A stretch of 64,000 bases of DNA, taken from NCBI RefSeq assembly GCF_011806425.1, contig NZ_JAATOV010000005.1, positions 270,145-334,144 of the forward strand, given 5' to 3'. This document shows, piece by piece, positions 1 to 11,107 of the stretch. This stretch comes from Thalassospira lucentensis (GTDB lineage: Bacteria; Pseudomonadota; Alphaproteobacteria; Rhodospirillales; Thalassospiraceae). The position numbers and the translations under genes were made by a program. The first letter of the stretch is position 1. Every line of letters starts with the position of its first letter. Below the pieces are notes generated by a model. The model was not told the origin of the DNA and made no database searches. It saw only the letters and a list, made by a program, of their open reading frames with translations.

Positions 1-102
1 CCGGGTGTTCGTTACCACATTATTCGCGGTACCCTCGATACGCAGGGTGTCAAAGACCGTAAACAGCGTCGTTCGAAATACGGCGCGAAGCGTCCGAAAT
101 AA
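1..102 (+). CDS. rpsL: 30S ribosomal protein S12, C-terminal fragment
   Basis: The window opens inside this gene; 33 codons and the stop are visible in frame 1. The visible part, running from PGVRYH through IIRGTLD to a basic tail ending GAKRPK, is the conserved C-terminus of S12, the decoding-centre protein of the 30S subunit. The stop is followed at once by AAGGAG, the ribosome binding site of rpsG 12 bp downstream, so this is the usual start of the str operon. The start lies before the window. Confidence 0.95.
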   Translation, partial: PGVRYHIIRGTLDTQGVKDRKQRRSKYGAKRPK

Positions 103-582
<480 letters not shown>

Positions 583-609
583 TCTAGACCTTAGGATCAA
601 GAGTCGATT

Positions 610-2691
610 ATGGTAAAACGCACTCCGATCTCTCGGTATCGTAACATCGGCATCATGGCACACATTGATGCAGGTAAAACGACGACCACCGAGCGGATCC
701 TCTTCTATACCGGAAAATCCTACAAGATCGGCGAAGTCCACGACGGCGCCGCGACCATGGATTGGATGGAACAGGAACAGGAACGTGGCATTACGATTAC
801 GTCTGCTGCGACGACCTGCTTCTGGAATGACCACCGTGTTAACATCATTGACACCCCGGGCCACGTTGACTTCACGATTGAAGTTGAACGTTCGCTTCGT
901 GTTCTCGATGGTGCTTGCGCGGTATTTGACGCCGTTTCCGGCGTTGAACCGCAAACTGAAACCGTTTGGCGCCAGGCTGACAAATACCACGTACCGCGTA
1001 TGTGCTTTGTCAACAAAATGGACCGTACCGGTGCAGATTTCTTCCGTTGCGTTGAAATGATGAAAGAGCGCCTCGGTGCCAATGTTGCTGTTATGCAGCT
1101 TCCGATTGGTTCTGAGGGTGAATTCGAAGGTGTTGTCGATCTCGTTCGCATGAAGGAAATCGTCTGGAAAGACGAGAGCCTCGGTGCAGAATTCGAATAT
1201 CGTGACATCCGCGATTCGCTTAAAGATCAGGCTGACGAATATCGTGAAGCCCTGGTCGAACAGGCGATCGATTTCGATGAAGCAGCGATGGAAGCATACC
1301 TTGAAGGTGAAGCCCCGACCGAGGAACTTCTTAAGAAGTGCCTGCGTAAAGGGACCCTTAAAGGTGAGCTGGTTCCGGTCCTTCTCGGTACTGCGTTCAA
1401 GAACAAAGGCGTTCAGCCGCTTCTTGATGCCGTTATCGATTACATGCCTGCACCAGATGACATCGACGATGTTCGTGGCGTTAAGCCGAACACCGAAGAC
1501 GAGCCTGATTCACGTCCTTTGACCGACGAAGCGCCGTTCTCGGCTCTCGCGTTCAAAATCATGAGTGATCCGTTTGTTGGTTCGCTGACATTTATTCGTA
1601 TCTATTCGGGCGTTCTTGACGCCGGTTCTTACGTTCTTAACTCTGTTAAAGAGAAAAAAGAACGTATCGGCCGTATGCTGTTGATGCATTCGAACAACCG
1701 CGAAGAAATCAAATACGCTTGCTCGGGCGACATCGTTGCTTTGGTCGGCATGAAGGACACCACCACTGGTGATACCCTTTGTGATCCGGCTAAGCCGATC
1801 ATCCTTGAGCGCATGGAATTCCCGGATCCGGTTATCGAGATCGCTGTAGAGCCGAAATCGAAAGCCGACCAGGAGAAAATGGGTCTCGCCCTTGCACGTC
1901 TTGCACAGGAAGATCCGTCGTTCCGTGTTAAATCCGACCACGAATCCGGCCAGACCATCATTTCCGGTATGGGCGAGCTTCACCTCGACATTCTTGTCGA
2001 TCGTATGAAGCGTGAATTCAAAGTCGAAGCGAACATCGGTGCGCCGCAGGTTGCTTACCGCGAAACGATCTCCAAAGAGATCGAAGTTGACTACACCCAC
2101 AAGAAACAGTCGGGTGGTTCTGGTCAGTTCGCGCGTATCAAACTTACGTTTACACCGGGCGAACCGGGAACGGGCTTCTCCTTCACCGATACGGTTGTTG
2201 GCGGTAACGTTCCTAAAGAATACATCCCGGGTGTTGCCAAAGGTCTCGAAAGCTCGCTTCAGAGCGGTGTGATCGCAGGCTTCCCGGTTACCGACTTGTC
2301 GATCAAGCTGACCGACGGTGCCTACCACGACGTTGACTCGAGCGTCATGGCCTTCGAAATCGCAGCTCGCGCTGCGTTCAAAGAAGGTCTGCAGAAAGCT
2401 TCGCCGAAGCTGCTTGAGCCGATCATGAAAGTCGAGGTAGTGACCCCTGAAGAGTACATGGGTGACATCATTGGCGATTTGAACAGCCGTCGCGGCCAGG
2501 TCCGCGATATGGACTCCCGTGGTATCGCACGCGTTGTTAACGCGTTTGTACCGCTGGCGAACATGTTCGGTTACGTCAACACGCTGCGCTCCATGTCTCA
2601 GGGCCGTGCCCAGTTCGTGATGCAGTTCGATCACTATGCTGACGTTCCGCAAGCAGTTGCGGATGAAGTCAAAGCAAAATCGGCCGGCTAA
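610..2691 (+). CDS. fusA: Elongation factor G
   Basis: This GTPase moves the tRNA-mRNA complex through the ribosome after peptide transfer and helps recycle ribosomes with RRF. At 693 residues it is full length. The G-domain motifs are AHIDAGKTT (residues 17-25), DTPGH (81-85) and NKMD (135-138). The later domains are intact, including the translocation-loop region [13 protein letters not shown] at the C-terminus. It lies between rpsG and tuf in the standard str operon order. Other-frame ORFs across it are shadows. Confidence 0.98.
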   Translation: MVKRTPISRYRNIGIMAHIDAGKTTTTERILFYTGKSYKIGEVHDGAATMDWMEQEQERGITITSAATTCFWNDHRVNIIDTPGHVDFTIEVERSLRVLDGACAVFDAVSGVEPQTETVWRQADKYHVPRMCFVNKMDRTGADFFRCVEMMKERLGANVAVMQLPIGSEGEFEGVVDLVRMKEIVWKDESLGAEFEYRDIRDSLKDQADEYREALVEQAIDFDEAAMEAYLEGEAPTEELLKKCLRKGTLKGELVPVLLGTAFKNKGVQPLLDAVIDYMPAPDDIDDVRGVKPNTEDEPDSRPLTDEAPFSALAFKIMSDPFVGSLTFIRIYSGVLDAGSYVLNSVKEKKERIGRMLLMHSNNREEIKYACSGDIVALVGMKDTTTGDTLCDPAKPIILERMEFPDPVIEIAVEPKSKADQEKMGLALARLAQEDPSFRVKSDHESGQTIISGMGELHLDILVDRMKREFKVEANIGAPQVAYRETISKEIEVDYTHKKQSGGSGQFARIKLTFTPGEPGTGFSFTDTVVGGNVPKEYIPGVAKGLESSLQSGVIAGFPVTDLSIKLTDGAYHDVDSSVMAFEIAARAAFKEGLQKASPKLLEPIMKVEVVTPEEYMGDIIGDLNSRRGQVRDMDSRGIARVVNAFVPLANMFGYVNTLRSMSQGRAQFVMQFDHYADVPQAVADEVKAKSAG

Positions 2692-2720
2692 GGCCCAAGC
2701 CAGAATAAACGGAGTTAGTA

Positions 2721-3911
2721 ATGGCTAAAGAAAAGTTTGAGCGTACAAAACCGCACGTCAACATCGGCACTGTCGGCCACGTTGACCACGGTAAAACCAC
2801 GCTGACCGCAGCGATCACCAAAGTCCTCGCAGAGGCTGGCGGCGCATCGTTCCAAGATTACAGCATGATCGATAAAGCGCCGGAAGAGAAAGCTCGTGGT
2901 ATCACGATCTCGACCGCGCACGTCGAATACGAAACCGAAAACCGTCACTATGCCCACGTCGATTGCCCGGGTCACGCCGATTATGTGAAAAACATGATCA
3001 CCGGTGCGGCTCAGATGGACGGTGGTATCCTGGTTGTTTCGGCTGCTGATGGCCCGATGCCGCAGACCCGTGAGCACATCCTGCTCGCCCGTCAGGTTGG
3101 TGTTCCGGCGCTTGTGGTCTTCATGAACAAAGTTGACCAGGTTGATGACGAAGAGCTCCTCGAGCTCGTCGAAATGGAAATCCGTGAGCTCCTGTCGTCT
3201 TACGACTTCCCGGGCGACGATATTCCGATCATCAAAGGTTCGGCTCTTGCTGCCCTTGAAGGTCGTGATGACGAAATCGGCAAAAACGCTATCCTCGAAC
3301 TGATGGCTGCTGTTGATGACTACATCCCGGCTCCGGATCGTCCGAAAGACAAACCGTTCCTGATGCCGATCGAGGACGTATTCTCGATTTCCGGTCGTGG
3401 TACGGTTGTAACCGGTCGTGTTGAAACCGGTGTTGTTAAAGTTGGCGAAGAGATTGAAATCGTCGGCGTTAAAGACACCGTTAAAACCATCGTTACCGGC
3501 GTTGAAATGTTCCGTAAGCTGCTCGATCAGGGTGAAGCTGGCGACAACATTGGCGCGCTGCTGCGTGGTACCAAACGTGAAGACGTCGAACGTGGCCAGG
3601 TTCTGGCACATGTTGGCTCGATCACCCCGCACACCAAATTCGAAGCAGAAGCCTACATCCTGACCAAGGATGAAGGTGGCCGTCACACGCCGTTCTTCTC
3701 GAACTACCGTCCGCAGTTCTACTTCCGTACGACTGACGTTACCGGTTCGATCGAACTGCCTGCTGGCACCGAAATGGTTATGCCGGGCGACAACGTACAG
3801 ATGACCGCAACCCTCATTGCACCGATCGCAATGGACGAAGGTCTGCGTTTCGCAATCCGTGAAGGCGGTCGTACCGTCGGCGCGGGCGTTGTTGCTAAGA
3901 TCATTGAATAA
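2721..3911 (+). CDS. tuf: Elongation factor Tu
   Basis: EF-Tu delivers aminoacyl-tRNA to the ribosomal A site. The 396-residue product has GHVDHGKT (18-25), DCPGH (81-85) and NKVD (136-139), and ends [10 protein letters not shown], all typical. ATG follows GGAG. Only one tuf copy is visible here; many proteobacteria carry a second one elsewhere. A long hairpin follows the stop before rpsJ (see 3932-3962). Confidence 0.98.
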   Translation: MAKEKFERTKPHVNIGTVGHVDHGKTTLTAAITKVLAEAGGASFQDYSMIDKAPEEKARGITISTAHVEYETENRHYAHVDCPGHADYVKNMITGAAQMDGGILVVSAADGPMPQTREHILLARQVGVPALVVFMNKVDQVDDEELLELVEMEIRELLSSYDFPGDDIPIIKGSALAALEGRDDEIGKNAILELMAAVDDYIPAPDRPKDKPFLMPIEDVFSISGRGTVVTGRVETGVVKVGEEIEIVGVKDTVKTIVTGVEMFRKLLDQGEAGDNIGALLRGTKREDVERGQVLAHVGSITPHTKFEAEAYILTKDEGGRHTPFFSNYRPQFYFRTTDVTGSIELPAGTEMVMPGDNVQMTATLIAPIAMDEGLRFAIREGGRTVGAGVVAKIIE

Positions 3912-3931
3912 ATTTTTCTCTTGATCTTTGG

Positions 3932-3962
3932 GTTGCGGGCGGCTACATAAGCCGCCCGCAAC
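3932..3962 (+). terminator. Long GC hairpin between tuf and rpsJ, possible partial terminator
   Basis: GTTGCGGGCGGCT and its exact complement form a 13-bp perfect stem around a 5-nt loop (ACATA). Only ACTTTT follows, so the U-tract is weak. It lies 20 bp after the tuf stop and 70 bp before rpsJ. It may allow part of the tuf transcripts to end or be processed here, or mark the boundary between the str and S10 operons. Confidence 0.6.
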
Positions 3963-4031
3963 ACTTTTGCGGCAATCGTCAACTCCAGTTGAGGGGCCGG
4001 TGTCCTTTTGAGGGCTCCGGTACATAATTAC

Positions 4032-4340
4032 ATGGATAGTCAGAACATTCGCATTCGCCTTAAGGCGTTTGACCATCGCGTGCTGGATCAGTCCACGCGC
4101 GAGATCGTCAATACGGCGAAGCGCACTGGCGCAGAGGTCCGCGGCCCAATTCCGCTGCCGACCCGCATCGAAAAATACACTGTTCTGCGGTCTCCGCACA
4201 TCGATAAGAAATCGCGTGAACAGTTTGAAATCCGCACTCACAAGCGTCTTCTCGACATTGTCGACCCGACTCCGCAGACCGTTGATGCTCTTATGAAGCT
4301 CGACCTTGCTGCCGGCGTCGACGTCGAGATTAAGCTTTAA
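4032..4340 (+). CDS. rpsJ: 30S ribosomal protein S10
   Basis: S10 is a 30S head protein and also part of the NusB-S10 antitermination complex. The family's N-terminus, [15 protein letters not shown], fixes the start at this ATG and gives 102 residues. An in-frame TTG at 4008 would add eight unlikely residues. [18 protein letters not shown] near the C-terminus is diagnostic. It is the first gene of the S10 operon; rplC follows after 16 bp. Confidence 0.96.
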   Translation: MDSQNIRIRLKAFDHRVLDQSTREIVNTAKRTGAEVRGPIPLPTRIEKYTVLRSPHIDKKSREQFEIRTHKRLLDIVDPTPQTVDALMKLDLAAGVDVEIKL

Positions 4341-4356
4341 TCGGGAGTAAGCCGCA

Positions 4357-5073
4357 ATGCGTAGTGGACTTATTACCCAGAAGGTCGGCATGACCCGCGT
4401 CTTTAACGACGATGGTTCCCACCTTCCTGTAACCGTTCTGAAGGTCGAAGATCTTCAGGTTGTCGCCAACCGTACCAACGACATCGACGGCTACGTCGCT
4501 GTTCAGCTTGGTTATGGCAAAGCGAAAGTGAAAAACGTATCGAAGCCGATGCGTGGTCACTTCGCCAAAGCCAAGGTTGAGCCGAAAGCCAAACTTGCTG
4601 AATTCCGCGTTAGCGAAGATGGCCTGATCGAAGTTGGTGCAGAACTTTCTGCTACTCACTTTGTTGAAGGTCAGTACGTTGACGTCATCGGCACCTCCAT
4701 CGGTAAAGGTTTTGCCGGTGCGATGAAGCGTCACAACTTCGGTGGTCTTCGTGCGTCGCACGGTGTGTCTGTATCTCACCGTTCGCATGGTTCCACTGGT
4801 CAGTGTCAGGATCCAGGTCGCGTCTTCAAAGGTAAGAAGATGGCAGGTCACATGGGTGCGGCACGTGTTACCGTTCAGTCCCTGAAAATCGTCACCTCTG
4901 ACGAAGATAAAGGTCTGATCCTGGTTCACGGTGCAGTCCCGGGTCACAAGGGCGCATATGTCCTTGTTAAGGATTCTGTGAAACGTGCTGCGCCGGAAGG
5001 TCTTCCGTTCCCAGCCGCGCTTAAGGGTGCTGCCCCGGCTGCTGAAGAAGCTGTCGCCGAGGATAAGGAATAA
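4357..5073 (+). CDS. rplC: 50S ribosomal protein L3
   Basis: L3 binds 23S rRNA early in assembly and reaches towards the peptidyl transferase centre. The product is 238 residues, begins [16 protein letters not shown] and contains the conserved [23 protein letters not shown] loop around residues 144-166. The alanine- and glutamate-rich tail ([12 protein letters not shown]) makes it longer than the E. coli protein of about 209; such tails are common in Alphaproteobacteria. rplD begins 5 bp downstream. Confidence 0.97.
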   Translation: MRSGLITQKVGMTRVFNDDGSHLPVTVLKVEDLQVVANRTNDIDGYVAVQLGYGKAKVKNVSKPMRGHFAKAKVEPKAKLAEFRVSEDGLIEVGAELSATHFVEGQYVDVIGTSIGKGFAGAMKRHNFGGLRASHGVSVSHRSHGSTGQCQDPGRVFKGKKMAGHMGAARVTVQSLKIVTSDEDKGLILVHGAVPGHKGAYVLVKDSVKRAAPEGLPFPAALKGAAPAAEEAVAEDKE

Positions 5074-5078
5074 GCATC

Positions 5079-5699
5079 ATGAAGCTCGACATTCTTAAAC
5101 TTGACGCTTCCAAGGCAGGCAACATCGATCTTGCAGAAGAGATCTTTGGTCTGGAAGTACGTCGCGACGTCCTCCACCGTATGGTGAACTGGCAGTTGGC
5201 TAAACGCCGTGCCGGTACCCATAAAGTGAAGGAAAAGTCGGAAATCTCCGCAACCACGAAAAAGTTCGTGCGTCAGAAAGGTAGTGGCGGTGCTCGTCAC
5301 GGTTCCCGTAAGGCTGCTCAGTTCCGTGGTGGTGGGGTTGTGCATGGTCCGCGTGTTCGCGATCACGCACATGATCTGACCAAGAAGTTCCGTAAACTCG
5401 CGCTTAAAACCGCTCTGTCGGCTAAAGCAAAAGACGGTAAGCTTATCGTTCTTGATAATGCGGAATTCTCGGATGCCAAAACGAAGAGTCTGGTTGCAGT
5501 TTTCGACAAACTCGGCTGGAAGTCTGCACTGATCATCGACGGTACTCAGGTCAATGAGGGCTTTGCTCGCGCTGCGCGCAACATCCCGCAAATTGATGTG
5601 TTGCCTGAGATTGGTGCTAACGTCTATGACATCCTTCGCCGTGACACCTTGGTGCTCACCAAGGGTGCGGTCGAAGCGTTGGAGGCACGTCTCAAATGA
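5079..5699 (+). CDS. rplD: 50S ribosomal protein L4
   Basis: L4 is a 23S rRNA-binding protein whose extended loop helps form the wall of the peptide exit tunnel. The 206-residue product has the loop motif [22 protein letters not shown] near residues 66-87. In E. coli L4 represses its own operon through the leader; no such leader is recognisable here. The gene overlaps the start of rplW by 4 bp (ATGA), which implies translational coupling. Confidence 0.97.
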   Translation: MKLDILKLDASKAGNIDLAEEIFGLEVRRDVLHRMVNWQLAKRRAGTHKVKEKSEISATTKKFVRQKGSGGARHGSRKAAQFRGGGVVHGPRVRDHAHDLTKKFRKLALKTALSAKAKDGKLIVLDNAEFSDAKTKSLVAVFDKLGWKSALIIDGTQVNEGFARAARNIPQIDVLPEIGANVYDILRRDTLVLTKGAVEALEARLK

Positions 5700-5998
5700 C
5701 GATCATCAGCAAAGAGCGGATGTACGAAGTCATCCGCGCCCCGCATATTACTGAAAAGTCGACTCTGATTTCTGAACACAACGCTGTTGCGTTCAAAGTC
5801 GCGATCGACGCCACCAAGCCGGAGATTAAGGCTGCTGTGGAAGGTCTGTTCGGGGTGAAGGTCAAGGCGGTCAATACCTCTGTGGTAAAAGGAAAAACCA
5901 AGCGTTTTCGCGGTATTTCCGGTCGTCGGAGCGATTTCAAGAAAGCGATGGTTACCCTCGAAGAGGGTCATTCCGTCGATGTGACTACGGGAATCTAA
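5696..5998 (+). CDS. rplW: 50S ribosomal protein L23
   Basis: L23 sits at the exit of the nascent-peptide tunnel and docks trigger factor and the signal recognition particle. The 100-residue product shows the family core (APHITEKST near residues 14-22, [14 protein letters not shown] near 48-61, GKTKRFRG near 66-73). Its ATG overlaps the rplD stop by 4 bp, and rplB follows 4 bp after its stop. Confidence 0.97.
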   Translation: MTIISKERMYEVIRAPHITEKSTLISEHNAVAFKVAIDATKPEIKAAVEGLFGVKVKAVNTSVVKGKTKRFRGISGRRSDFKKAMVTLEEGHSVDVTTGI

Positions 5999-6002
5999 GA
6001 CA

Positions 6003-6830
6003 ATGGCTTTGAAGAAGTTTAAACCAACCTCTCCTGGTCGCCGTCAGCTGGTTCTTGTCGATCGTTCCGATCTCCACAAGGGCAAGCCGATTAAAGCGTT
6101 GACCGAAGGTCTTCGCAAGAAAGGTGGCCGTAACAACACTGGTCGTATCACCGCCCGCCGTATTGGTGGTGGTCACAAACGTCGTTACCGTATGATCGAC
6201 TTCAAACGTACCAAGTTTGATGTTGTCGGTACCGTCGAGCGTTTGGAATATGATCCGAACCGCACCGCGTTTATCGCGTTGGTTCGTTATTCTGACGACG
6301 AATTGGCCTACATCCTCGCACCACAGCGTCTCGCTGTTGGCGACAAAGTTATTGCCGCTGAACGCGTAGATATTAAGCCGGGTAACGCCGCACCGCTGAA
6401 GAATATTCCGGTCGGTACCATTGTCCATAACGTCGAACTGAAAGCCGGTAAAGGTGGTCAGGTCGCACGTTCAGCAGGTGCATACGTGCAGCTCGTTGGT
6501 AAGGACCAAGGTTACGCCCAGCTTAAGCTGTCCTCCGGTGAAGTACGTTTGGTTCGTGGTGAATGCATGGCTACCATTGGTGCCGTGTCTAACCAGGACC
6601 ATCAGAACATCAACCTTGGTAAAGCCGGCCGTAATCGCTGGCTTGGCAAACGTCCTTCGGTTCGTGGTGTTGCCATGAACCCGATCGATCACCCGCATGG
6701 TGGTGGTGAAGGTCGTACATCGGGTGGTCGTCATCCGGTTACGCCGTGGGGTAAGCCTACCAAGGGCAAACGTACCCGCTCGAACAAAAAGACCGACGCG
6801 CTCATCATGCGCCGTCGTCACAAGAGCTAA
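6003..6830 (+). CDS. rplB: 50S ribosomal protein L2
   Basis: L2 is among the most conserved ribosomal proteins and is needed for subunit association and peptidyl transferase activity. The product is 275 residues. [18 protein letters not shown] near residues 221-238 carries the conserved histidine region. The C-terminus ([15 protein letters not shown]) is typical. ATG lies 4 bp after rplW; rpsS follows after 16 bp with a GGAGG site. Confidence 0.98.
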   Translation: MALKKFKPTSPGRRQLVLVDRSDLHKGKPIKALTEGLRKKGGRNNTGRITARRIGGGHKRRYRMIDFKRTKFDVVGTVERLEYDPNRTAFIALVRYSDDELAYILAPQRLAVGDKVIAAERVDIKPGNAAPLKNIPVGTIVHNVELKAGKGGQVARSAGAYVQLVGKDQGYAQLKLSSGEVRLVRGECMATIGAVSNQDHQNINLGKAGRNRWLGKRPSVRGVAMNPIDHPHGGGEGRTSGGRHPVTPWGKPTKGKRTRSNKKTDALIMRRRHKS

Positions 6831-6846
6831 CGGAGGAGGCTAGACT

Positions 6847-7125
6847 ATGGCGCGTTCCGTTTGGAAGGGTCCGTTTGTTGACGGATACCTTCTTAAGAAA
6901 GCCGATACTGTCCGTGCCTCAGGCCGGAATGAGGTAATTAAGACCTGGTCGCGGCGCTCGACGATTTTGCCGCAATTCGTAGGCCTCACCTTTGGGGTTT
7001 ACAATGGCCAGAAGTTTCTGCCGGTACTCGTGAACGAAGATATGATCGGTCACAAGTTCGGTGAATTCTCGCCGACCCGTACCTATTATGGTCACGCGGC
7101 CGACAAAAAGGCGAAGAGGAAGTAA
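6847..7125 (+). CDS. rpsS: 30S ribosomal protein S19
   Basis: S19 forms a complex with S13 in the 30S head next to the A-site tRNA. The product is 92 residues, the normal family length, beginning [18 protein letters not shown] and containing [11 protein letters not shown] and [23 protein letters not shown] strong GGAGG precedes the ATG. rplV starts 2 bp after the stop, so the pair is closely coupled. Confidence 0.97.
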   Translation: MARSVWKGPFVDGYLLKKADTVRASGRNEVIKTWSRRSTILPQFVGLTFGVYNGQKFLPVLVNEDMIGHKFGEFSPTRTYYGHAADKKAKRK

Positions 7126-7127
7126 CG

Positions 7128-7508
7128 ATGGGTAAGAAAGCTGACATCCGTCGGCTGGCGGATAACGAGGCTGCTGCTTCGCTCCGGGCTTTACGCATTT
7201 CCCCGCGTAAGCTCAACCTCGTCGCCGAGTCGATCCGTGGTATGAAGGCAGAAGCTGCTTTGGCAGAACTGACCTTCTCCAACAAACGTATTTCGCAGGA
7301 CGTCAAAAAGCTGCTGGAATCGGCAATTGCTAATGCCGAGAACAACCATCAGCTTGATGTCGATCGTCTCTTTGTTAAAGAGGCGTCTGTTGGTAAGGCC
7401 TTCGTGATGAAACGTTGGCGCGCCCGTGCACGCGGTCGTGTTGGCAAGATCATTAAGCCGTTCTCCAACATCCGTATCGTCGTTTGCGAACGTGAGGAGA
7501 CCGAGTAA
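7128..7508 (+). CDS. rplV: 50S ribosomal protein L22
   Basis: L22 spans the 50S subunit; its beta-hairpin lines the exit tunnel opposite L4. The 126-residue product has the family signature in [29 protein letters not shown] (about residues 82-110). The stop overlaps the first base of the rpsC ATG (TAATG), which suggests translational coupling. Confidence 0.97.
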   Translation: MGKKADIRRLADNEAAASLRALRISPRKLNLVAESIRGMKAEAALAELTFSNKRISQDVKKLLESAIANAENNHQLDVDRLFVKEASVGKAFVMKRWRARARGRVGKIIKPFSNIRIVVCEREETE

Positions 7509-8194
7509 TGGGTCAGAAAGTAAATCCGATCGGTCTACGCGTTGGGATTAACCGTACCTGGGATTCCCGCTGGTACGCCAACAAGGCCGATTTCGCAGAT
7601 CTTCTTCACGAAGATCTCGCGATCCGCAAATACATCTTCGATCGGCTTAAGCAGGCCGGTGTATCGAAGGTGGTAATCGAACGTCCGGCGAAAAAAGCCC
7701 GCATTTCGATTCACTCCGCCCGTCCGGGTGTTGTGATTGGGAAAAAAGGCCAGGACATCGAGAAGCTCAAGAACGATCTGCAGAAACTGACCAAGTCAGA
7801 AGTGCAGGTTAACATCATCGAAATCCGTAAACCGGAAATCGATGCCAAGCTGGTCGCTGACAACATCGCCCAGCAGCTTGAGCGCCGTGTTTCGTTCCGT
7901 CGCGCTATGAAGCGCTCGGTTCAGAACGCAATGCGTCTCGGTGCTGGTGGCATTCGTATTAATGCTGCTGGTCGTCTTGGTGGCGCTGAAATCGCTCGTA
8001 CCGAATGGTATCGTGAAGGTCGCGTTCCGCTGCACACGCTGCGTGCGGACGTTGATTATGGCACTTCAGAAGCACACACCACCTATGGTGTTTGTGGTTT
8101 GAAGGTCTGGATCTTCAAGGGCGAAATCATGGCACATGATCCGCTGGCTTCTGAGCGTAAAGCGCTCGAGTCGGCTGGTTCCGGTCGTAAGTAA
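7508..8194 (+). CDS. rpsC: 30S ribosomal protein S3
   Basis: S3 lies at the mRNA entry tunnel of the 30S subunit and takes part in mRNA unwinding. The 228-residue product contains a KH domain with the GKKGQDIE loop near residues 78-85, and the family segment [31 protein letters not shown]. It starts [13 protein letters not shown] as usual. Start and stop are tightly spaced with rplV and rplP. Confidence 0.98.
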   Translation: MGQKVNPIGLRVGINRTWDSRWYANKADFADLLHEDLAIRKYIFDRLKQAGVSKVVIERPAKKARISIHSARPGVVIGKKGQDIEKLKNDLQKLTKSEVQVNIIEIRKPEIDAKLVADNIAQQLERRVSFRRAMKRSVQNAMRLGAGGIRINAAGRLGGAEIARTEWYREGRVPLHTLRADVDYGTSEAHTTYGVCGLKVWIFKGEIMAHDPLASERKALESAGSGRK

Positions 8195-8206
8195 GGAGAT
8201 CACGAT

Positions 8207-8626
8207 ATGCTTTCTCCGAAACGTACAAAGTTCCGTAAAGCCTTCAAAGGTCGCCTGAAAGGGCAGGCCAAAGGTGGTACCGAACTTAATTTCGGCGCTT
8301 ATGGCTTGAAAGCCATGGAGCCGGAGCGTATAACGGCGCGTCAGATCGAAGCGGCTCGCCGCGCGATCACTCGCCACATGCGCCGTCAAGGTCGCGTGTG
8401 GATTCGCGTTTTCCCGGATCTACCGGTTTCGCAGAAGCCTGCCGAAGTCCGTCAGGGTAAAGGTAAAGGCTCGATCGAATATTGGTCGGCACGCGTTAAA
8501 CCGGGTCGGATTATGTTTGAACTCGACGGTGTTCCGTTGGATCTTGCACGCCGAGCTTTCGAGCTGGCATCGGCTAAGTTGCCGATCAAGACCAAGTTTG
8601 TCACACGTCTTGGTGAAGGGGAGTAA
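8207..8626 (+). CDS. rplP: 50S ribosomal protein L16
   Basis: L16 helps position tRNA in the A site and completes the peptidyl transferase centre. The 139-residue product begins [15 protein letters not shown] and holds [16 protein letters not shown] and [23 protein letters not shown], all conserved. GGAG precedes the ATG. rpmC follows after 6 bp. Confidence 0.97.
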   Translation: MLSPKRTKFRKAFKGRLKGQAKGGTELNFGAYGLKAMEPERITARQIEAARRAITRHMRRQGRVWIRVFPDLPVSQKPAEVRQGKGKGSIEYWSARVKPGRIMFELDGVPLDLARRAFELASAKLPIKTKFVTRLGEGE

Positions 8627-8632
8627 TTAGTA

Positions 8633-8833
8633 ATGAAAGTTGCTGATCTCCGCGCTAAAAGCGCTGACGAACTAAAACAGATGCTGCTGGACCTGCGTAA
8701 GGAGTCGTTCAATATGCGATTCCAGCAGGCTTCTGGTCAGTTTGAGAACACTGCGCGGGTCCGCCAGGTCCGTCGTGATATCGCCCGCATCAAAACCCTT
8801 CTCGGTAACGAGAAGGGTGCGACCGCGGCCTAA
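8633..8833 (+). CDS. rpmC: 50S ribosomal protein L29
   Basis: L29 is a small helical protein by the tunnel exit, close to L23. The product is 66 residues, with the family pattern [38 protein letters not shown] through the two helices. It lies between rplP and rpsQ as in other S10 operons; the ATG is 6 bp after the rplP stop. Confidence 0.96.
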   Translation: MKVADLRAKSADELKQMLLDLRKESFNMRFQQASGQFENTARVRQVRRDIARIKTLLGNEKGATAA

Positions 8834-8859
8834 CAGGACACGCAGAGGAGTAAACACAC

Positions 8860-9093
8860 ATGCCGAGGCGTGTATTGCAGGGGACAGTCGTTTCTACGAA
8901 AAACGACAAGACTGTGGTGGTCCGTGTGGAACGCCAGGTCATGCACCCGCTGTATAAAAAGTACGTGCGCAAGTCGAAGAAATTCCACGCGCATGATGAA
9001 GAGAACCGCTTCAAAACGGGTGACGTTGTTCGCATTCGCGAATGCAAACCGATCTCGAAGTTGAAGTCTTGGGAAGTAGTGGTCGAGGAGTGA
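8860..9093 (+). CDS. rpsQ: 30S ribosomal protein S17
   Basis: S17 is a primary 16S rRNA-binding OB-fold protein. The product is 77 residues, beginning [21 protein letters not shown], with [21 protein letters not shown] in the middle and [17 protein letters not shown] near the end. GAGGAG precedes the ATG. It is the last S10-operon gene; rplN follows after 34 bp. Confidence 0.96.
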   Translation: MPRRVLQGTVVSTKNDKTVVVRVERQVMHPLYKKYVRKSKKFHAHDEENRFKTGDVVRIRECKPISKLKSWEVVVEE

Positions 9094-9127
9094 GTCCTCA
9101 GCCCAATCATAGTCAAGGGGTAAACCC

Positions 9128-9496
9128 ATGATCCAGATGCAGTCCAATCTGGACGTCGCCGACAATAGTGGCGCTCGCCGTGTCCAGTGCATCAAGGTGC
9201 TGGGCGGCTCGAAGCGCAAAACCGCTCACGTTGGTGATGTTATCGTGGTTTCCGTTAAGGAAGCCATTCCGCGCGGCCGTGTAAAGAAGGGTGCAGTCCA
9301 CAAGGCTGTTATCGTTCGCACCGCAAAGGAAATTCGTCGTGCCGATGGCTCGGCGATCCGTTTTGACCGTAACGCTGCCGTTCTCATTAATGCGAATGGC
9401 GAGCCGATCGGTACGCGTATTTTCGGCCCGGTAACCCGTGAACTTCGTTCTAAAGGTTACATGAAGATCATTTCGCTCGCTCCGGAGGTGCTGTAA
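9128..9496 (+). CDS. rplN: 50S ribosomal protein L14
   Basis: L14 lies at the subunit interface and forms a bridge to 16S rRNA; it is also the docking site of silencing factor RsfS. The 122-residue product begins [27 protein letters not shown] and ends [16 protein letters not shown], a textbook L14. It opens the spc operon. Its stop overlaps the rplX start (TAATG). Confidence 0.97.
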   Translation: MIQMQSNLDVADNSGARRVQCIKVLGGSKRKTAHVGDVIVVSVKEAIPRGRVKKGAVHKAVIVRTAKEIRRADGSAIRFDRNAAVLINANGEPIGTRIFGPVTRELRSKGYMKIISLAPEVL

Positions 9497-9813
9497 TGGC
9501 TGCCAAGATTAAAAAGGGCGACCGCGTCATTGTTCTGACGGGTAAAGACAAAGGGAAAACCGGCGAAGTTCTCGCCGCTTTCCCGACCGAGAACAAAGCT
9601 CTGGTTTCGGGCATCAACCTGGTGAAACGTCATCAGCGCCCGACCGGTGCGGATGCCGGTGGCATTGTCGAGAAGGAAGCGAAAATTGACGTTTCCAATC
9701 TCTCGATTGTTGACCCGAAAGAAAATAAGCCGACCCGCGTCGGTTTTAAGACCCTTGATGACGGTCGCAAGGTTCGCTTCGCGAAGCTTAGCGGCGAAGT
9801 CATCGACAAGTGA
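9496..9813 (+). CDS. rplX: 50S ribosomal protein L24
   Basis: L24 is an assembly initiator protein of the 50S subunit with a KOW motif ([21 protein letters not shown], residues 5-25). The product is 105 residues. Its stop lies 11 bp before the rplE ATG, and its start overlaps the rplN stop, so the three genes are translated as a coupled group. Confidence 0.97.
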   Translation: MAAKIKKGDRVIVLTGKDKGKTGEVLAAFPTENKALVSGINLVKRHQRPTGADAGGIVEKEAKIDVSNLSIVDPKENKPTRVGFKTLDDGRKVRFAKLSGEVIDK

Positions 9814-9824
9814 GGGACGGAAAA

Positions 9825-10364
9825 ATGACGCGCCTGCGCGAACATTATAAAGAAGTGGTGCGTGACGCACTCCAGAAGGAGTTCTCTTACGAGAATTCCA
9901 TGGAGATTCCGCGCCTCGAAAAGATCGTGATCAACATGGGTGTCGGCGACGCCACCCAAGATCGCAAAAAACTGGATGGTGCCGTTGCGGATCTCGCAGC
10001 GATCACCGGTCAGAAGCCTATCTTTACGAAAGCGAAAAAGTCGGTAGCGGCTTTCAAACTTCGTGAAGGCATGAACATCGGTTGTAAAGTGACCTTGCGT
10101 CGCGACCGTATGTTTGAGTTCCTGGACCGTTTGGTCACAATCGCGCTTCCGCGCGTTCGTGACTTCCGCGGCCTGAACAAAAAATCCTTCGATGGTCGTG
10201 GCAACTTTGCCATGGGCTTGAAGGAACAGTTTGTTTTTCCTGAGGTTGAGTACGACAAAGTCGACTCTGTCCGCGGGATGGACATTATCATTTGTACCAC
10301 GGCTAAGTCTGACGATGAAGCTCTTGCCCTTCTTAAGGGCTTTGATCTTCCGTTCGGAAACTAA
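9825..10364 (+). CDS. rplE: 50S ribosomal protein L5
   Basis: L5 carries 5S rRNA into the large subunit together with L18. From this ATG the product is 179 residues ([12 protein letters not shown]...), the standard family length; an upstream in-frame GTG at 9810 would add five non-conserved residues and overlap rplX. The 5S-binding regions ([10 protein letters not shown] and [18 protein letters not shown]) are intact. A GGGACGG stretch precedes the ATG. Confidence 0.96.
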   Translation: MTRLREHYKEVVRDALQKEFSYENSMEIPRLEKIVINMGVGDATQDRKKLDGAVADLAAITGQKPIFTKAKKSVAAFKLREGMNIGCKVTLRRDRMFEFLDRLVTIALPRVRDFRGLNKKSFDGRGNFAMGLKEQFVFPEVEYDKVDSVRGMDIIICTTAKSDDEALALLKGFDLPFGN

Positions 10365-10378
10365 CTGGAGGTTGGCCC

Positions 10379-10684
10379 ATGGCCAAGAAGAGCGCTGTAG
10401 AGCGTGAACTCAAACGTGAACGCCTGGCGAAGCAATATGCTGCCAAGCGTGCCGCCCTTAAAGCGGTTATCGGTAACCGCGAGACGTCCCCTGAGGATCG
10501 TATCGTGGCTGTGATTAAACTTGCCCAGCTGCCGCGTAACTCGGCCCCGATCCGTCAGCGTATTCGCTGCCAGTTGACCGGTCGTCCGCGCGGTGTCTAT
10601 CGCAAATTCCGCCTGTCCCGTATCGCGCTTCGTGAACTTGCTTCACGTGGTCAGATCCCGGGCATGGTGAAATCCAGCTGGTAA
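10379..10684 (+). CDS. rpsN: 30S ribosomal protein S14
   Basis: S14 is a 30S head protein. The 101-residue product is the long, zinc-free form found in most proteobacteria: the CxxC pairs of the zinc type are missing. The conserved C-terminal half is [32 protein letters not shown] site precedes the ATG, and rpsH follows 12 bp after the stop with its own AAGGAGG. Confidence 0.96.
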   Translation: MAKKSAVERELKRERLAKQYAAKRAALKAVIGNRETSPEDRIVAVIKLAQLPRNSAPIRQRIRCQLTGRPRGVYRKFRLSRIALRELASRGQIPGMVKSSW

Positions 10685-10696
10685 GGAGGACATCAT

Positions 10697-11095
10697 ATGT
10701 CGATGACCGATCCCGTAAGTGATATGCTCACGCGTATCCGTAACGGTCAGCGCGTTGGGAAATCCAGCGTTGTCTCGCCGGCTTCGAAACTGCGTACCAG
10801 CGTGTTGGACGTTCTCCAGCGCGAAGGTTACATCCGCGGTTATAGTGTAAGTGAAGTTCGCAAGGGCATCAGTGAAATCAGCATCGAACTCAAGTACTTT
10901 GAGGGCGAAGGCGTGATTAAGCAGATCGACCGCGTTTCGACCCCGGGTCGTCGTGTATATTCGAAGATCAAAGATCTTCCGAAGGTATATAACGGCTTGG
11001 GCATCGCAGTCCTGTCCACTCCGCGAGGAGTTCTTTCGGATCAGGAGGCTCGCGAACAGAATGTCGGCGGCGAAATCCTCTGCAAGGTATTCTAA
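10697..11095 (+). CDS. rpsH: 30S ribosomal protein S8
   Basis: S8 binds the central domain of 16S rRNA and in E. coli represses the spc operon. The product is 132 residues, starts [20 protein letters not shown] and ends [22 protein letters not shown], which is typical. The two ATGs at the start (MSM) are 6 bp apart; the first has a better-spaced AAGGAGG and is preferred. Confidence 0.96.
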   Translation: MSMTDPVSDMLTRIRNGQRVGKSSVVSPASKLRTSVLDVLQREGYIRGYSVSEVRKGISEISIELKYFEGEGVIKQIDRVSTPGRRVYSKIKDLPKVYNGLGIAVLSTPRGVLSDQEAREQNVGGEILCKVF

Positions 11096-11107
11096 GGAGG
11101 GCCAAAG

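Noticed and set aside
1510..2652. 380-codon open frame on - inside fusA
   Set aside because: Antisense shadow of fusA; no ribosome binding site or recognisable domain.
2715..4391. 558-codon open frame on - across tuf and rpsJ
   Set aside because: It is exactly antisense to tuf and rpsJ. Its composition is low-complexity Asn/Arg/Phe/Thr-rich, as expected of the shadow of strongly biased codons.
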